Source of the DNA: Labrenzia sp. VG12
Lineage (GTDB): Bacteria > Pseudomonadota > Alphaproteobacteria > Rhizobiales > Stappiaceae
Assembly (NCBI RefSeq): GCF_002237595.1
Contig: NZ_CP022529.1
Location: forward strand, 4,556,001-4,620,000
Direction: 5' to 3'
DNA: 64,000 nucleotides
Shown: in pieces, positions 47,042-55,874 of the stretch
How the letters are laid out: every line of letters begins with the position of its first letter
Numbering within the stretch: the stretch's first letter is position 1
The notes under the pieces: generated by a model
Databases searched by the model: none
What the model was told of the DNA's origin: nothing
The model's input: the letters and a program-made list of their open reading frames with translations, nothing else
Translations under genes and position numbers: made by a program

Positions 47042-47248
47042 TTAGGTAGCTCCCGCTGAGCACCTTAGATCCAATCCAAGATCTTTGTCGTCAGCGTTTC
47101 CACCGGACAGAAAAATGCGTTCTGCACCTTCATTTACTCTGCCAACGATTCCAGCCTGCAGTTGACGATGAACCCCGGCATCGAAGAGAGCGCGCCTATC
47201 ATCAAATACCTGACCAACGTTCACACCTTCAATTTCACCTATCGGCAT
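47042..47248 (-). pseudogene. Truncated SRA-YDG domain (methylated-DNA-binding restriction remnant)
   Basis: The 68-residue frame reads PIGEIEGVNVGQVFDDRRAL then LFDAGVHRQLQAGIVG and IFLSGGNADDKDLGLD. This is the N-terminal half of an SRA-YDG domain, whose normal length is about 150 residues and which in bacteria is joined to an HNH nuclease. It ends at a TAA just after the SGG(Y)-type motif. The ribosome site AGGAGG sits five bases before the ATG, so expression is still possible. No continuation is seen in any frame toward 46772. Confidence 0.7.
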
Positions 47249-47389
47249 ACGCACCTCCTATTTGGGCTGTCCCAACCGTCCTTGCCGTCCATCAGCCACC
47301 CACTACCCCTTTACCCAATCAAAAATTGATGTTCTGTTACATGCTTACATAGGGTTTAGTTTATTTGTTGCTCAGCCAAGGAGCGTGTC

Positions 47390-48277
47390 ATGAGATTTTT
47401 GTTGGCGTCGTTTGCCCTGCTTTTTTGTATCGAATTTGCAATGGCAGATCGGACGGTAATTTCCCCTCCAGAAGGTGAGAATTGGCAGACGAACGCCGAG
47501 AGCTTTCTAGAAGTCTATAAACATGTTGAGAAGGTTGGCGGCGGATACCAATATTCAAAATTGGAGAAACGTAGGCCGTTTTCTAGGTCCAAAGATATCC
47601 ATCTTTTGCGTTGTGTGAAGATGAACAACTACGGCTGCCTCTGGCAACGAACGGGCGATGAACGCTACCCAAGAAATTGGTCCGGAACTCCCGGTCCATC
47701 GGGTGAAAACGGAGCGCACGATGGTGCTGGTACCGGCAATGGTCATGCGGTGTTCGAGCATCCAAAATGGTCAATTATCGCTGCGTATCAATGGTTTGAA
47801 CGGAACACAATGGGAGGTAAAAAAAATCTTACCGTTCTAGAACTCGCTGAAATCTATGCGCCGTGGTGCGATACGATTGGCTCGGCTGGGACCAAGGTTG
47901 GTTATACCTATGGTGAGGAGTGGGGCCGAACCTGCCAAGGCGGAAGGAAGCCTCCGGTAGAATTTAATGGGCCTCTTTGCCAAAAGCCTGCGCTGGCAGC
48001 CAAGCCCAGCCGTGAACAATGTGATTCATGCAATTGTCCGAACAAAATTGCGAAATATTGGCTGACAGGAATCAACGAACTGCGGGACAACAAGGACCTT
48101 GCCAAAGTCGGAATCAATGATCAGCTCGTATTGTTTGACGAAAAAGGGTATCCAAGTGAAGTATTTAAATTGCTCATAAAATGGAAAGTAGGGCTAGAAA
48201 CCGCAGTATATATGCCAAATCATGATCTATTCGAAGCGGCTGACGAAGTATTTTCTCCGGTATCTTTTGAGGAATAG
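47390..48277 (+). CDS. Secreted protein with lysozyme-like phage-structural motif
   Basis: The 295-residue protein has a signal peptide (MRFLLASFALLFCIEFAMA). The segment GHAVFEHPKWSIIAAYQWFE (about residues 123-142) followed by LTVLELAEIYAPWCD resembles the FAVFDSPEAGIRA...TVAEIIARWAP pattern of phage/plasmid muramidase-like structural proteins. The remainder has many Cys (QCDSCNCP) suggesting disulfides. If this match is right it would be a secreted wall-active protein; the evidence is modest. Confidence 0.55.
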   Translation: MRFLLASFALLFCIEFAMADRTVISPPEGENWQTNAESFLEVYKHVEKVGGGYQYSKLEKRRPFSRSKDIHLLRCVKMNNYGCLWQRTGDERYPRNWSGTPGPSGENGAHDGAGTGNGHAVFEHPKWSIIAAYQWFERNTMGGKKNLTVLELAEIYAPWCDTIGSAGTKVGYTYGEEWGRTCQGGRKPPVEFNGPLCQKPALAAKPSREQCDSCNCPNKIAKYWLTGINELRDNKDLAKVGINDQLVLFDEKGYPSEVFKLLIKWKVGLETAVYMPNHDLFEAADEVFSPVSFEE

Positions 48278-48439
48278 TAGAATTTATGCTTTCGAATAGG
48301 GTAGATGGAGGTGCTTTAGAGGGGGCGGAAATCGTATGTACAGGAGCAGCATAATCATCACGTGCCGGTTTCCGCCGATTGAGGCCACTTCAATAGCTTT
48401 CAAAGGCTACGCCAGCGCTTATTTGGGATTCTGCTTCAA

Positions 48440-48982
48440 TTGAGAAAACGATTGATTGCCAACGTGGTTCAGTTTCGACCCCGGCGGCGGAGAAAATTCT
48501 TGATTCCCTTCTTGTTCATTCTGATCATTTCAGTGTTTTTCGTTTCCAGAGAGCATTTGCCTAAAGATGGAATGCTGTATGAAGTTGCCAATTTCTGGAA
48601 TCAGGAATCGAAGTCTGACGATACGAACTTATTGACCTGCAGCACTCTAACAGCGGTCGATGGCGACACAGTCAAATGCGACGGCGTGAACATGCGGGAC
48701 ATGGGGCCAGGAAAGCCCTTCGTTTCAGGGTATGACACTCCCGAGATTATTCGTCCCAAATGCCAGCAAGAACTCGAGTTGGGTAGGGCAGCAAAGGCAC
48801 GTATGCAGGAGTTGTTGAACCAGCCAGGAGTAAAGGTGTTCGATTCTGGGCAACGAGATAGATATAAGCGGCCTCTGGTCTGGGTCGTCCTTCCAAGTGG
48901 TAAGCGTGCTGGATCTGTTCTTTTGTCCGAGGGATTGGCCCAAAAGTGGTTCAAGGGGTATCGGGCAAATTGGTGTGATTGA
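48440..48982 (+). CDS. Membrane-anchored thermonuclease-like (SNase) protein
   Basis: The 180-residue product has a positively charged N-terminus and one transmembrane helix (FLIPFLFILIISVFFV), then a staphylococcal-nuclease fold: TAVDGDTVKCDG (about residues 70-82), DTPEI (about 99-103), ELGRAAKARMQELL, and VWVVLPSGKRAGSVLLSEGLA. Expected Arg/Glu catalytic residues are partly replaced (VNMRDMG for the usual VRLxGID), so activity is uncertain. The listed start is a TTG without a good ribosome site. Predicted topology places the nuclease domain outside the membrane. Confidence 0.7.
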   Translation: MRKRLIANVVQFRPRRRRKFLIPFLFILIISVFFVSREHLPKDGMLYEVANFWNQESKSDDTNLLTCSTLTAVDGDTVKCDGVNMRDMGPGKPFVSGYDTPEIIRPKCQQELELGRAAKARMQELLNQPGVKVFDSGQRDRYKRPLVWVVLPSGKRAGSVLLSEGLAQKWFKGYRANWCD

Positions 48983-49129
48983 ACTCAATCTAACTATCGG
49001 CCGTTGACTGACCGCTGCCTCTTCTTTTGGTAGGTAGTTCTCCGTAATGTCAATTTTAAATTGTACATCACGTTGCAGTCTAGCTACACTCCAGCTGTTA
49101 AGGTCAAAAAAGTAGTCAGAGGTTTGGTG

Positions 49130-49282
49130 GTGTTTAAAAATAAGGTTTTGTATTCATTGGTTTTTGCATTGATGACAACGGCGCTGATAACAAATGCATA
49201 TGCACATGGTGGTGGTTGCCGGAAAGACAGTCCTCGGGGGCAATGTTGCCACGCCGGAAGTAAGCCCTACCATTGCCACTGA
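49130..49282 (+). CDS. Small secreted Cys/His-rich peptide
   Basis: A 50-residue product starting at GTG 49130 (AGAGG upstream) with a signal peptide ending NAYA and a mature peptide HGGGCRKDSPRGQCCHAGSK then PYHCH. The ending recalls the short YHYH/GxHCH-type metal-binding motifs of secreted bacterial peptides. At about 25 mature residues it is below the usual annotation size. Function unknown. Confidence 0.5.
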   Translation: MFKNKVLYSLVFALMTTALITNAYAHGGGCRKDSPRGQCCHAGSKPYHCH

Positions 49283-49849
49283 CTTTAGGAATAGTGGGCA
49301 GCTTTTTCGGTCACTGGTCGGAGTGGTTTTTTCTATTGAGGCGAGTTCCCTTTCATAGAGATTTGTAAGTTCTTGGACAATCAGCGGCCAGCCTAAGCCA
49401 CCAAGTTCTGCCTCAAAAAGTCAATTGCTTTTCCCAGATGAGGGGTTTGGTCTTTAGGGCGGCAGTTAGGTCAGCAGCTCATTGTAAAGGTTGCTCTGCT
49501 GCAGCTTGTCCATTGCAAATCGAAGCTCCCGAAGAATCTTTGGTGCGGAGACATAGTGTTGGGTGCCCAGTGTTTAGAAATTTCCTGCAGTGAGAAACAT
49601 CTTGTTGACTTGAGTGAAAGCTAGACTTTGAAGCTCTGAAATCGAAACATTTCTGGCTAATGTCATAGAGGCCAAATCCACTGTAATCGCGCTGTTGCAT
49701 TGGTTTTGAGCGGCGGTGTCAAACATGCTACATCGCTATTGCAAATGAGTGGCTTTCGGTGCCCCCAAAAAAAAATTTGAGTTCGGCCAAATCGAAATCT
49801 GCTTGGTGGGCACACATAAATACCGAAGTCAGTAGGCGAGGTGCATTGG
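49283..49849. other. Intergenic stretch within the island
   Basis: About 570 bases of AT-rich sequence. Short frames exist on the minus strand but none has a ribosome site or familiar sequence. I see no terminator or repeat. Confidence 0.4.
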
Positions 49850-50188
49850 ATGAAGCTAAGGTGTTTGTTATTTTTTTCGATTTTGGTTTTTTTCGCCGCA
49901 AACAACCCAACCATAGCCCAGCCCTCCGAGAAAGTTCGCCATCTCGTTTCTGCAGCTACTCATCTGATCTACCACGAAATTTTTTGCGCTCCACAAGGCT
50001 ACGAGTATGAGGAGTTACACAGAGTTTTATACGGTAATTTGGTTGGCAGCGACTTAGAATTAAAGAGTTTTACTAACTACATGGTAGTTATGGGTATGTT
50101 CTATGGACAGTGGGGTGAGAGCCACACTTACAGTTGCCGTCAATCAACAGAGATTATTGAGCTTCTACTTGAGAACCTTCGGCAATGA
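49850..50188 (+). CDS. Small secreted protein of unknown function
   Basis: The 112-residue product has a signal peptide (MKLRCLLFFSILVFFAANNPTIA) and a helical mature part with two cysteines (FCAPQGYEY, TYSCRQS). An AGG lies about eight bases before the ATG. No family recognised. It is one of several short secreted proteins in this island. Confidence 0.55.
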   Translation: MKLRCLLFFSILVFFAANNPTIAQPSEKVRHLVSAATHLIYHEIFCAPQGYEYEELHRVLYGNLVGSDLELKSFTNYMVVMGMFYGQWGESHTYSCRQSTEIIELLLENLRQ

Positions 50189-50233
50189 AAAAACTAACTC
50201 TGGCCGACTTGCTCAGCGGCACTAGTCCGCTCC

Positions 50234-50351
50234 GAGCTTTCTCGTGTCAGCATGTGTCTACCGCATCAACATTTTCATATCACAGTGCCCAGAAATCGAA
50301 GCCACCTGAGGAACGGTCAACCCCATCTCAAAGAACCTGATGATCGCTTTG
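50234..50351 (-). pseudogene. Relic of a second tyrosine integrase (C-terminus)
   Basis: The minus strand translates as KAIIRFFEMGLTVPQVASIS then GHCDMKMLMR, stop, THADTRKL. It matches the C-terminus of the intact integrase (FEMGLTVPEVASISGHRDMK, MLMRYAHADAKKL). The codon aligned with the catalytic Tyr is TAG, and the conserved Arg after GH is Cys. Upstream sequence is no longer recognisable. Confidence 0.85.
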
Positions 50352-50418
50352 GCGAAAACAAAGACGCGCCCACACTTTCATACGGCCAGTCTGTCAAGCT
50401 TTGAGAGGTTAAAAGCGT

Positions 50419-50820
50419 TCAATTGCACCTTCCCCAAATACAGACGGTGTAACCAAGTTTCCCCATGCACGCTTCCATGTGAGCTTTTTCGGATTGGTGG
50501 TTTGAGCCACGCCTCATACCGTTCTGCAGCCCTTTCGCAAAACCGCTTGCAAAGCCGCCATCGTTACCCGGACGTGTCTCGCAATTAACTTGGTTTCCGA
50601 ATGTGGTGCAATTGGTAACAAACTTGTCTGGATAGTGCCTTGCCCCTGAGTTTGGTCTTGAGCCAGTCGGCAACATGCTTTTGCACAATGCCCGAGCACG
50701 GTTGCAAGACATATCAGGTGCACGAAAAGCTTTATACTTCACTCGCAAAGACCCGCAACTCTCCGCGTGAGCATGAGGTGTAACAAAAAAGATAAGGGTA
50801 AAAAGTATTATATATCTCAT
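50419..50820 (-). CDS. Small secreted Cys-rich protein
   Basis: The 133-residue product starts with a signal peptide (MRYIILFTLIFFVTPHAHA) and has at least eight cysteines in the mature part (for example SCNRARALCKSM, EACMGKLGYTVCIWGRC), implying disulfide stabilisation in the periplasm or outside the cell. The end (ACMGKLGYTVC) resembles the tail of small periplasmic domains, but I cannot assign a family. It may be an anti-competitor or surface-modifying factor; that is speculation. Confidence 0.55.
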   Translation of the reverse strand: MRYIILFTLIFFVTPHAHAESCGSLRVKYKAFRAPDMSCNRARALCKSMLPTGSRPNSGARHYPDKFVTNCTTFGNQVNCETRPGNDGGFASGFAKGLQNGMRRGSNHQSEKAHMEACMGKLGYTVCIWGRCN

Positions 50821-51052
50821 AATCTTAGTCCAGAATTGAGTGTCAAGCTAGCTTCTGCGATAACATTTTCTCGCAAGGCCTTATTGCAGATAGCGAGGTA
50901 GCATTCTCATTAATATGTGACCACTGAATAACGCTTACAAAGATGCGTTCCAAGTCGCCCTAAGCGTCTATGGCTGCTACATTGTCTAACCTCGTATTCA
51001 ATCAAAAGAATGCCTTGACGGGTAACCATTGTAAGATGCGAGATGGGCCTGA

Positions 51053-51490
51053 TTACTCGCCTTGCTGCAGCTTTATCCTTGCATTTGGGCAAAGCAGTTT
51101 GAAAGCCTCTATCGCTTGGAACCCACCATTCGCGCAGGATGGATAGATTGGAAAAACAGTGAGGTTTCCTGTGACTGTAACGGCCCCTTTCGGGCAATTT
51201 GCCTGAGCGCTGAGCGTGGGGCCATCGAGAATGCCCTCAGCTTTGTAAAACTCGACGCACTCATCAATTTCCATTGTGCTCTGGTGCACGTGCCCCTCAG
51301 TGCAGGACCAAATTATGTCGGGTAACGTGTGTTTGCCAGTCATGGTCGCTTTTTCGGTGTCCAACCCATAAATCTCGGTCACTACACCACCAGGTGTCCT
51401 GCATCCTTCGGGAAACGGCAGGGCTGTTGCTGTTCCACATGTACCAAGCAGGGCTATTACAAAGCCCACCAATCCAGCGTTTCTAATCAT
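51053..51490 (-). CDS. Small secreted protein of unknown function
   Basis: The 145-residue product has a signal peptide (MIRNAGLVGFVIALLGTCGTATA) and a mature domain with paired Cys (PEGCRTPGG, IWSCTEG, DECVEF, ANCPKG, SCANGG, LLCPNA). The ATG at 51490 has GGGAG nine bases upstream. Not recognised. Confidence 0.55.
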   Translation of the reverse strand: MIRNAGLVGFVIALLGTCGTATALPFPEGCRTPGGVVTEIYGLDTEKATMTGKHTLPDIIWSCTEGHVHQSTMEIDECVEFYKAEGILDGPTLSAQANCPKGAVTVTGNLTVFPIYPSCANGGFQAIEAFKLLCPNARIKLQQGE

Positions 51491-51569
51491 TTGCTTCGCT
51501 CCCAACCATTCATTTCAGCTTACAACCTCTTTGCCCTAAGGCCTTTAAAAGACGATACAGTGTCAGCCG

Positions 51570-52577
51570 CTATGGACCCTGAACCTCGTTTGTCTGCCTA
51601 GAGAGCTTCAGTACCAACTTTTTTGCATCAGCGTGCGCGTATCGCATCAACATTTTCATGTCCCTGTGTCCGCTGATAGAAGCTACTTCAGGAACCGTTA
51701 AACCCATCTCGAAGAGCCTACTAATCGCTTCGTGTCTTAGGTCGTGGAAGTGTAGATCTGCCATTTCCGTGTCCCGAAGCATTCTCTTCCAAGCATGACG
51801 AAGGGCATCAGCTTCTAAAGGAAAAACCCTATCATCTGCTTTGGGTGTAGCCTGGAGCGTCTCATAAGCTTTTGTCGTCAATGGTATCGTTCGTGAGTAA
51901 CCGTTTTTGGACTCTAGGATGGCGACAGAGCGTCGTTTGAGGTCCACTTGGTCCCAATGTAGCCCGAGGATTTCACCTCGCCGCATGCCAGTCTCAATGG
52001 CGATAATGACGATCCTTTCAATCAGCGGATTTCGCCTTGTTCTTGCCGCTTGAATGAGCTTTTCGAATTCACCCTCCCGTAGCCTTCGTTCCCGCCTTAC
52101 ATCTTTTGCTACCAGTCTGAGGCCGTGAACCGGATTGACCGTGATAGGGATGTCCCACTCTGTCTTGGCGATGTTGAACATGTGCCGGATGATATTGAGC
52201 TGTCGCTTTAGTGTCGTGGGGCTGACCTGTTGAAGGCGCTCGTCCCGGTATCTCGCAAAGTCTGCGGTTGTAAGCTTATCGAGGCGAATGTTGCAGATGG
52301 GATTACGAAGGAAAGCCGTAAGGACGCACTCTTCTGCCTTTGAGCCGCGTTTAGTCGGCGTGACTTCCTTCTTGTAGAGGACAACTAGGTCGGCAAGCGT
52401 TTTAGATTTGAGGGATGTTCTTTTCTGTGGCAGCTCACCTTGGTCTGCCTTGACCTCCATATGCCGAGCCCATTCCTGCGCCTCCTTCAATTGATGGAAA
52501 GTCTTTGTCTGCGAAGGGATGCCCTGTCGTCTGATTTGAACGTGATACTTGCTGTTCCGCTTGCGAATGGTCGCCAT
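51570..52577 (-). CDS. int: Tyrosine site-specific integrase of the island
   Basis: The 335-residue phage-type integrase has an AP2-like/arm-binding N-terminus (MATIRKRNSKYHVQIRRQG), a SAM-like core-binding domain (about 55-150) and a catalytic domain. Catalytic residues are visible: Arg in ETGMRRGEILGLHWDQ, His and Arg in FHDLRHEAISRLF, His in SISGHRDMK and the nucleophile Tyr in LMRYAHAD. I chose the ATG at 52577 with GGGA upstream; a TTG at 52619 is less likely. It reads away from the tRNA-Arg, about 100 bases from it, and should catalyse integration at the 64-bp repeat. Confidence 0.93.
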   Translation of the reverse strand: MATIRKRNSKYHVQIRRQGIPSQTKTFHQLKEAQEWARHMEVKADQGELPQKRTSLKSKTLADLVVLYKKEVTPTKRGSKAEECVLTAFLRNPICNIRLDKLTTADFARYRDERLQQVSPTTLKRQLNIIRHMFNIAKTEWDIPITVNPVHGLRLVAKDVRRERRLREGEFEKLIQAARTRRNPLIERIVIIAIETGMRRGEILGLHWDQVDLKRRSVAILESKNGYSRTIPLTTKAYETLQATPKADDRVFPLEADALRHAWKRMLRDTEMADLHFHDLRHEAISRLFEMGLTVPEVASISGHRDMKMLMRYAHADAKKLVLKLSRQTNEVQGP

Positions 52578-52589
52578 AATGGATCCCGC

Positions 52590-52608
52590 TGTGCCAGTGT
52601 TGTGCCAG
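52590..52608 (+). repeat. 19-bp direct repeat near right att site
   Basis: TGTGCCAGTGTTGTGCCAG, one mismatch to 40189-40207 and in the same orientation. It lies directly upstream of the integrase start, so it could serve both as an arm site and in autoregulation. Confidence 0.45.
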
Positions 52609-52672
52609 CAGCTGTCCAATCGGAATTTTGCATCTGGGAGGGGAGCTAATTAGACAATTAACTCAACGCGTT

Positions 52673-52752
<80 letters not shown>

Positions 52753-53191
52753 TTCTGGCCGGCAGAGAGACCTGCGCGGCGGATAGAGGGGTCTGATACT
52801 AGATCCGGCCGGTCTCGGCAATGGCTTTCTGAAAATTTGGACAAGATATGCCGGCGACCGGCAACCCGGCCGGGCGGAGCTGGCCAGGCCGTGACCGTGG
52901 AAGCAGGTGAGGCTGTTCAGGCGTCTCGGTGTGCCGGCCTCGAATGTCGCAAACGCCAAGTGATTGGTGCGCGCGCCGGCGCTGGCGGTCACCACATGAG
53001 TGGGCTGCCCGGCAAGGCGCTGGGGTGGTGGAGAATAGGGCGCAAATTCATCGGGCATTGCGGGAAGTCGACGGGCTGCGTGGCTGATGGTGGGAGGCCG
53101 CCAGACCATCAGACAAAATTGCAGCCGAAAGTGATAGGCCCTCGCACTTTCTGCGTAGAGAGCAGCAACACCGCTTTGACGGCCGAGACCG
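52753..53191. other. Intergenic stretch between tRNA-Arg and cryptochrome gene
   Basis: About 440 bases. A long minus-strand frame crosses it and the tRNA, which makes it implausible as a gene. No other structure seen. Confidence 0.4.
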
Positions 53192-54748
53192 ATGACCGAA
53201 AAAACGACGTGCCGCAATCTTGTTCTGGTCCTTGGGGACCAGTTGACGCCTGGGCTTTCCAGTCTTGTCAGGTCGGACCCTGAACGTGACCGGGTTCTGA
53301 TGGTCGAGGTGATGGACGAGGCCAGCTATGTGCGCCATCACAGGAAGAAGATCGCCTTCCTGTTCTCCGCCATGCGTCACTTCGCCGAAGATCTGCGCGA
53401 GGCAGGCTGGACGGTTGATTATGTGACCCTTGATGCAGCTGGCAATTCGGGCAGCTTCCGGGGCGAGGTTGCACGCGCGGTGAAACGGCTGGGCCCCGCA
53501 CGGGTCGTCGTCACCGAGCCCGGTGAATGGCGTGTTCTGGACGACATGAAAGACTGGGCGCGGGCGCTGCGGGTGCCGGTCGATATTCTCACCGACACGC
53601 GGTTCCTGTGCGACCCTGCAAGCTTTCGCGCCTGGGCCTCGGGTCGCAAGCAGTTGCGCATGGAATATTTCTACCGCGAGATGCGCCGCAGGACGGGCCT
53701 GCTCATGGAGGGGGACAAGCCGGCAGGTGGCAAGTGGAACTTCGACACCGACAATCGCAAGCCGGCCAAACCGGATCTCTTCCTGCCCAGCCCGAAACGG
53801 TTTGCACCCGACCGGATCACGCAAGAGGTGCTGGACCTGGTCGGCAGGTCCTTTCCCGACAATATCGGCACGCTGGAGCCGTTCTGGTTTGCCGTCACCC
53901 GGTCAGAGGCCGAGGAGGCCTTCGCTCATTTTCTGGAAACCGCCCTCGCCGGTTTCGGCACTTATCAGGATGCAATGCTGCGCGGCGAGAAATTCCTCTT
54001 TCATTCGGTTCTGTCGGCCTATCTCAACGCCGGCCTGCTCGACCCGCTGGATTTGTGCCGGAAGGTGGAAGCGGCCTATCGCGAGGGGCGCGCGCCGCTG
54101 AATGCGGCGGAGGGGTTCATCCGGCAGATCCTTGGTTGGCGCGAATATGTGCGGGGCATCTATTGGCTGAAGATGCCAGGCTATGTCATGGAAAACGCGC
54201 TTGGCGCAACAGCGCCGCTACCGGCATTCTACTGGACCGGCGAGACCGACATGTTGTGCCTTTCCGAGGCGGTCGGCCAGACCATCGACGAGGCCTATGC
54301 CCATCACATCCAGCGCCTGATGATCACGGGCAACTTTGCGCTGCTGGCAGGGGTTGATCCGGCCGAAGTGCATGAATGGTACCTGGCTGTCTATGCCGAT
54401 GCCTATGAATGGGTCGAGTTGCCGAACACGCTGGGCATGAGCCAGTTTGCCGATGGCGGCCTCCTGGGGTCCAAGCCCTATATGTCGAGCGGCAACTACA
54501 TCAACAAGATGTCCGACTACTGCGGTGCCTGCAGCTACGACGTCCGGCAACGGACTGGCGACAAGGCCTGTCCCTTCAATGCACTCTATTGGGATTTTCT
54601 GGACCGCAACGCAGACGTGCTTTCTTCAAACCCGCGATTGGCGCAGCCATATTCCAGCTGGAAGCGAATGGACACGGAGAAACAGGGGGCGATGCGGCGA
54701 CACGCAGGGGAAATCCGGCGCAAGCTTGCCGCAAACGAAAGGGTCTAG
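53192..54748 (+). CDS. FeS-type bacterial cryptochrome/(6-4) photolyase (DPRP family)
   Basis: This 518-residue flavoprotein uses light to repair UV damage or acts as a photoreceptor. The N-terminal Rossmann domain starts NLVLVLGDQLTPGLSSL (about residues 10-26). The C-terminal FAD-binding half contains HHIQRLMITGNFALL and, for the [4Fe-4S] cluster, cysteines near 356, 444, 447 and 460 (the last three in YCGACSYD and KACPFN). This cluster pattern defines the FeS-BCP group represented by Rhodobacter CryB and Agrobacterium PhrB. It is a single-gene unit beside the island insertion site; a regulator is not adjacent. Confidence 0.92.
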   Translation: MTEKTTCRNLVLVLGDQLTPGLSSLVRSDPERDRVLMVEVMDEASYVRHHRKKIAFLFSAMRHFAEDLREAGWTVDYVTLDAAGNSGSFRGEVARAVKRLGPARVVVTEPGEWRVLDDMKDWARALRVPVDILTDTRFLCDPASFRAWASGRKQLRMEYFYREMRRRTGLLMEGDKPAGGKWNFDTDNRKPAKPDLFLPSPKRFAPDRITQEVLDLVGRSFPDNIGTLEPFWFAVTRSEAEEAFAHFLETALAGFGTYQDAMLRGEKFLFHSVLSAYLNAGLLDPLDLCRKVEAAYREGRAPLNAAEGFIRQILGWREYVRGIYWLKMPGYVMENALGATAPLPAFYWTGETDMLCLSEAVGQTIDEAYAHHIQRLMITGNFALLAGVDPAEVHEWYLAVYADAYEWVELPNTLGMSQFADGGLLGSKPYMSSGNYINKMSDYCGACSYDVRQRTGDKACPFNALYWDFLDRNADVLSSNPRLAQPYSSWKRMDTEKQGAMRRHAGEIRRKLAANERV

Positions 54749-54831
54749 CCCTTCCGTTTTCGTCATGTGGGCATCCGGCGTCTTGTGCCAGTCAGGCCTG
54801 AGCCGCTTTGCCTCAGCATTTTCAGGGACTT

Positions 54832-54862
54832 AAAAAAAACGCGCAGCCGGTAAGACTGCGCG
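54832..54862 (-). terminator. Rho-independent terminator, minus-strand orientation
   Basis: CGCGCAG pairs with CTGCGCG across a 9-base loop; reading the minus strand, the stem is followed by eight T residues. It points leftward, so it would end transcripts coming from the RlpA side and not the photolyase gene. It is about 250 bases past the RlpA stop. Confidence 0.75.
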
Positions 54863-55110
54863 AATAAAGTTACTGTGCACGTGGCCCCATCGACCACGGC
54901 GGCAACTCTAGCGACATCTTTCGCGATTGTCATTACCGTAAAATATTTTATTTTTTGATTCACCTTTATGCGACTGATCGTTATTCATACTGAGTCATTC
55001 GTGAAACAATGTAACGTCTCGATTCATTCACTAGATTCAGCGTTTTATATTTGTCGTGCAATTTTTGATCGTTGCTCAGCGGTCGGGAGCACGTGTGTTT
55101 TTCCGACGCG

Positions 55111-55530
55111 TTATTGGCACTTTTGCGTAGTGTTGGGGCGCAGATCCGGGCTTGTACCGGTTACTTCGACACGGGTAACGCCCTTGTTGACGAAGCCAAG
55201 CTCCCTGGCGGCTGCCAGCGTGACGTCGATCACGCGCCCCTTGGCGAACGGTCCACGATCATTGATCCGCACCTTGACGGACTTGCCGTTCGACAGATTT
55301 GTCACTTCGACAATGGTGCCGAAGGGAAGAGTGCGATGCGCGGCGGTGAGACCACTCGGATCGGCGCTTTCTCCGCTAGCTGTCTTGCCACCCAGTTTGT
55401 ACCAGGAGGCCTTGCCGCATTGTTTGAACCCGTTGGCCTGCACCGGCGCTGAAAGCGGCAGTGCCAACAGCGGAAACAGCACCAAAAGCGATGCGCGCAA
55501 AAGAGGAGTGTTCGAGAAAATACGCGCCAT
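55111..55530 (-). CDS. RlpA-like double-psi beta-barrel protein
   Basis: The 139-residue secreted protein has a signal peptide (to about residue 32) and a double-psi beta-barrel domain with the family phrases GKASWYKLGGKTASGE, LTAAHRTLPFGTIVEVTNL, NGKSVKVRINDRGPF and GRVIDVTLAAARELGF. RlpA proteins are septal lytic transglycosylases or related wall-binding lipoproteins. This one lacks a SPOR domain and a lipobox, so it is a short soluble version. The conserved Asp and His of the active site (NDRGPF, AAHRTL) are present. Confidence 0.85.
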   Translation of the reverse strand: MARIFSNTPLLRASLLVLFPLLALPLSAPVQANGFKQCGKASWYKLGGKTASGESADPSGLTAAHRTLPFGTIVEVTNLSNGKSVKVRINDRGPFAKGRVIDVTLAAARELGFVNKGVTRVEVTGTSPDLRPNTTQKCQ

Positions 55531-55874
55531 GAGGGTTTTTCCAGTGCCTTTGCCACATTTTAGACAGAATTCCGCGTCGCCGCGATACCGGGGGCGGTAA
55601 CATTCCGCTGCGGCACCTTTGCGTCGAGAGCGTGATGAAATTGTGGCGCGTTTTCAGAAGGTCATCGGCATTAATATAAAATAAGAATAAAATTTTATAT
55701 ATTTTTGAATATCGATCATAAACATTTCGTTTACTATAAAAATTCTAAGAGTTGTGAGTATTTTTTCTGTTTCAGTTTTGAGAACTGAACTGTGCTAGTA
55801 ATTTTGACACAGGGGCGGCGCAGTGTGTGTTTGAGTTTGCGCCATTGGAACGGCAATACTGAAAGGGCGGTCTG
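55531..55874. other. AT-rich intergenic region upstream of GGDEF/EAL gene
   Basis: About 340 bases. The section 55670-55760 is very AT-rich and is the likely promoter of the following gene. No clear repeats or small genes seen. Confidence 0.45.

Noticed and set aside
54832..54862. Terminator of the cryptochrome/photolyase gene
   Set aside because: The T-run follows the hairpin only on the minus strand, so it points toward the photolyase gene and does not end its transcript.
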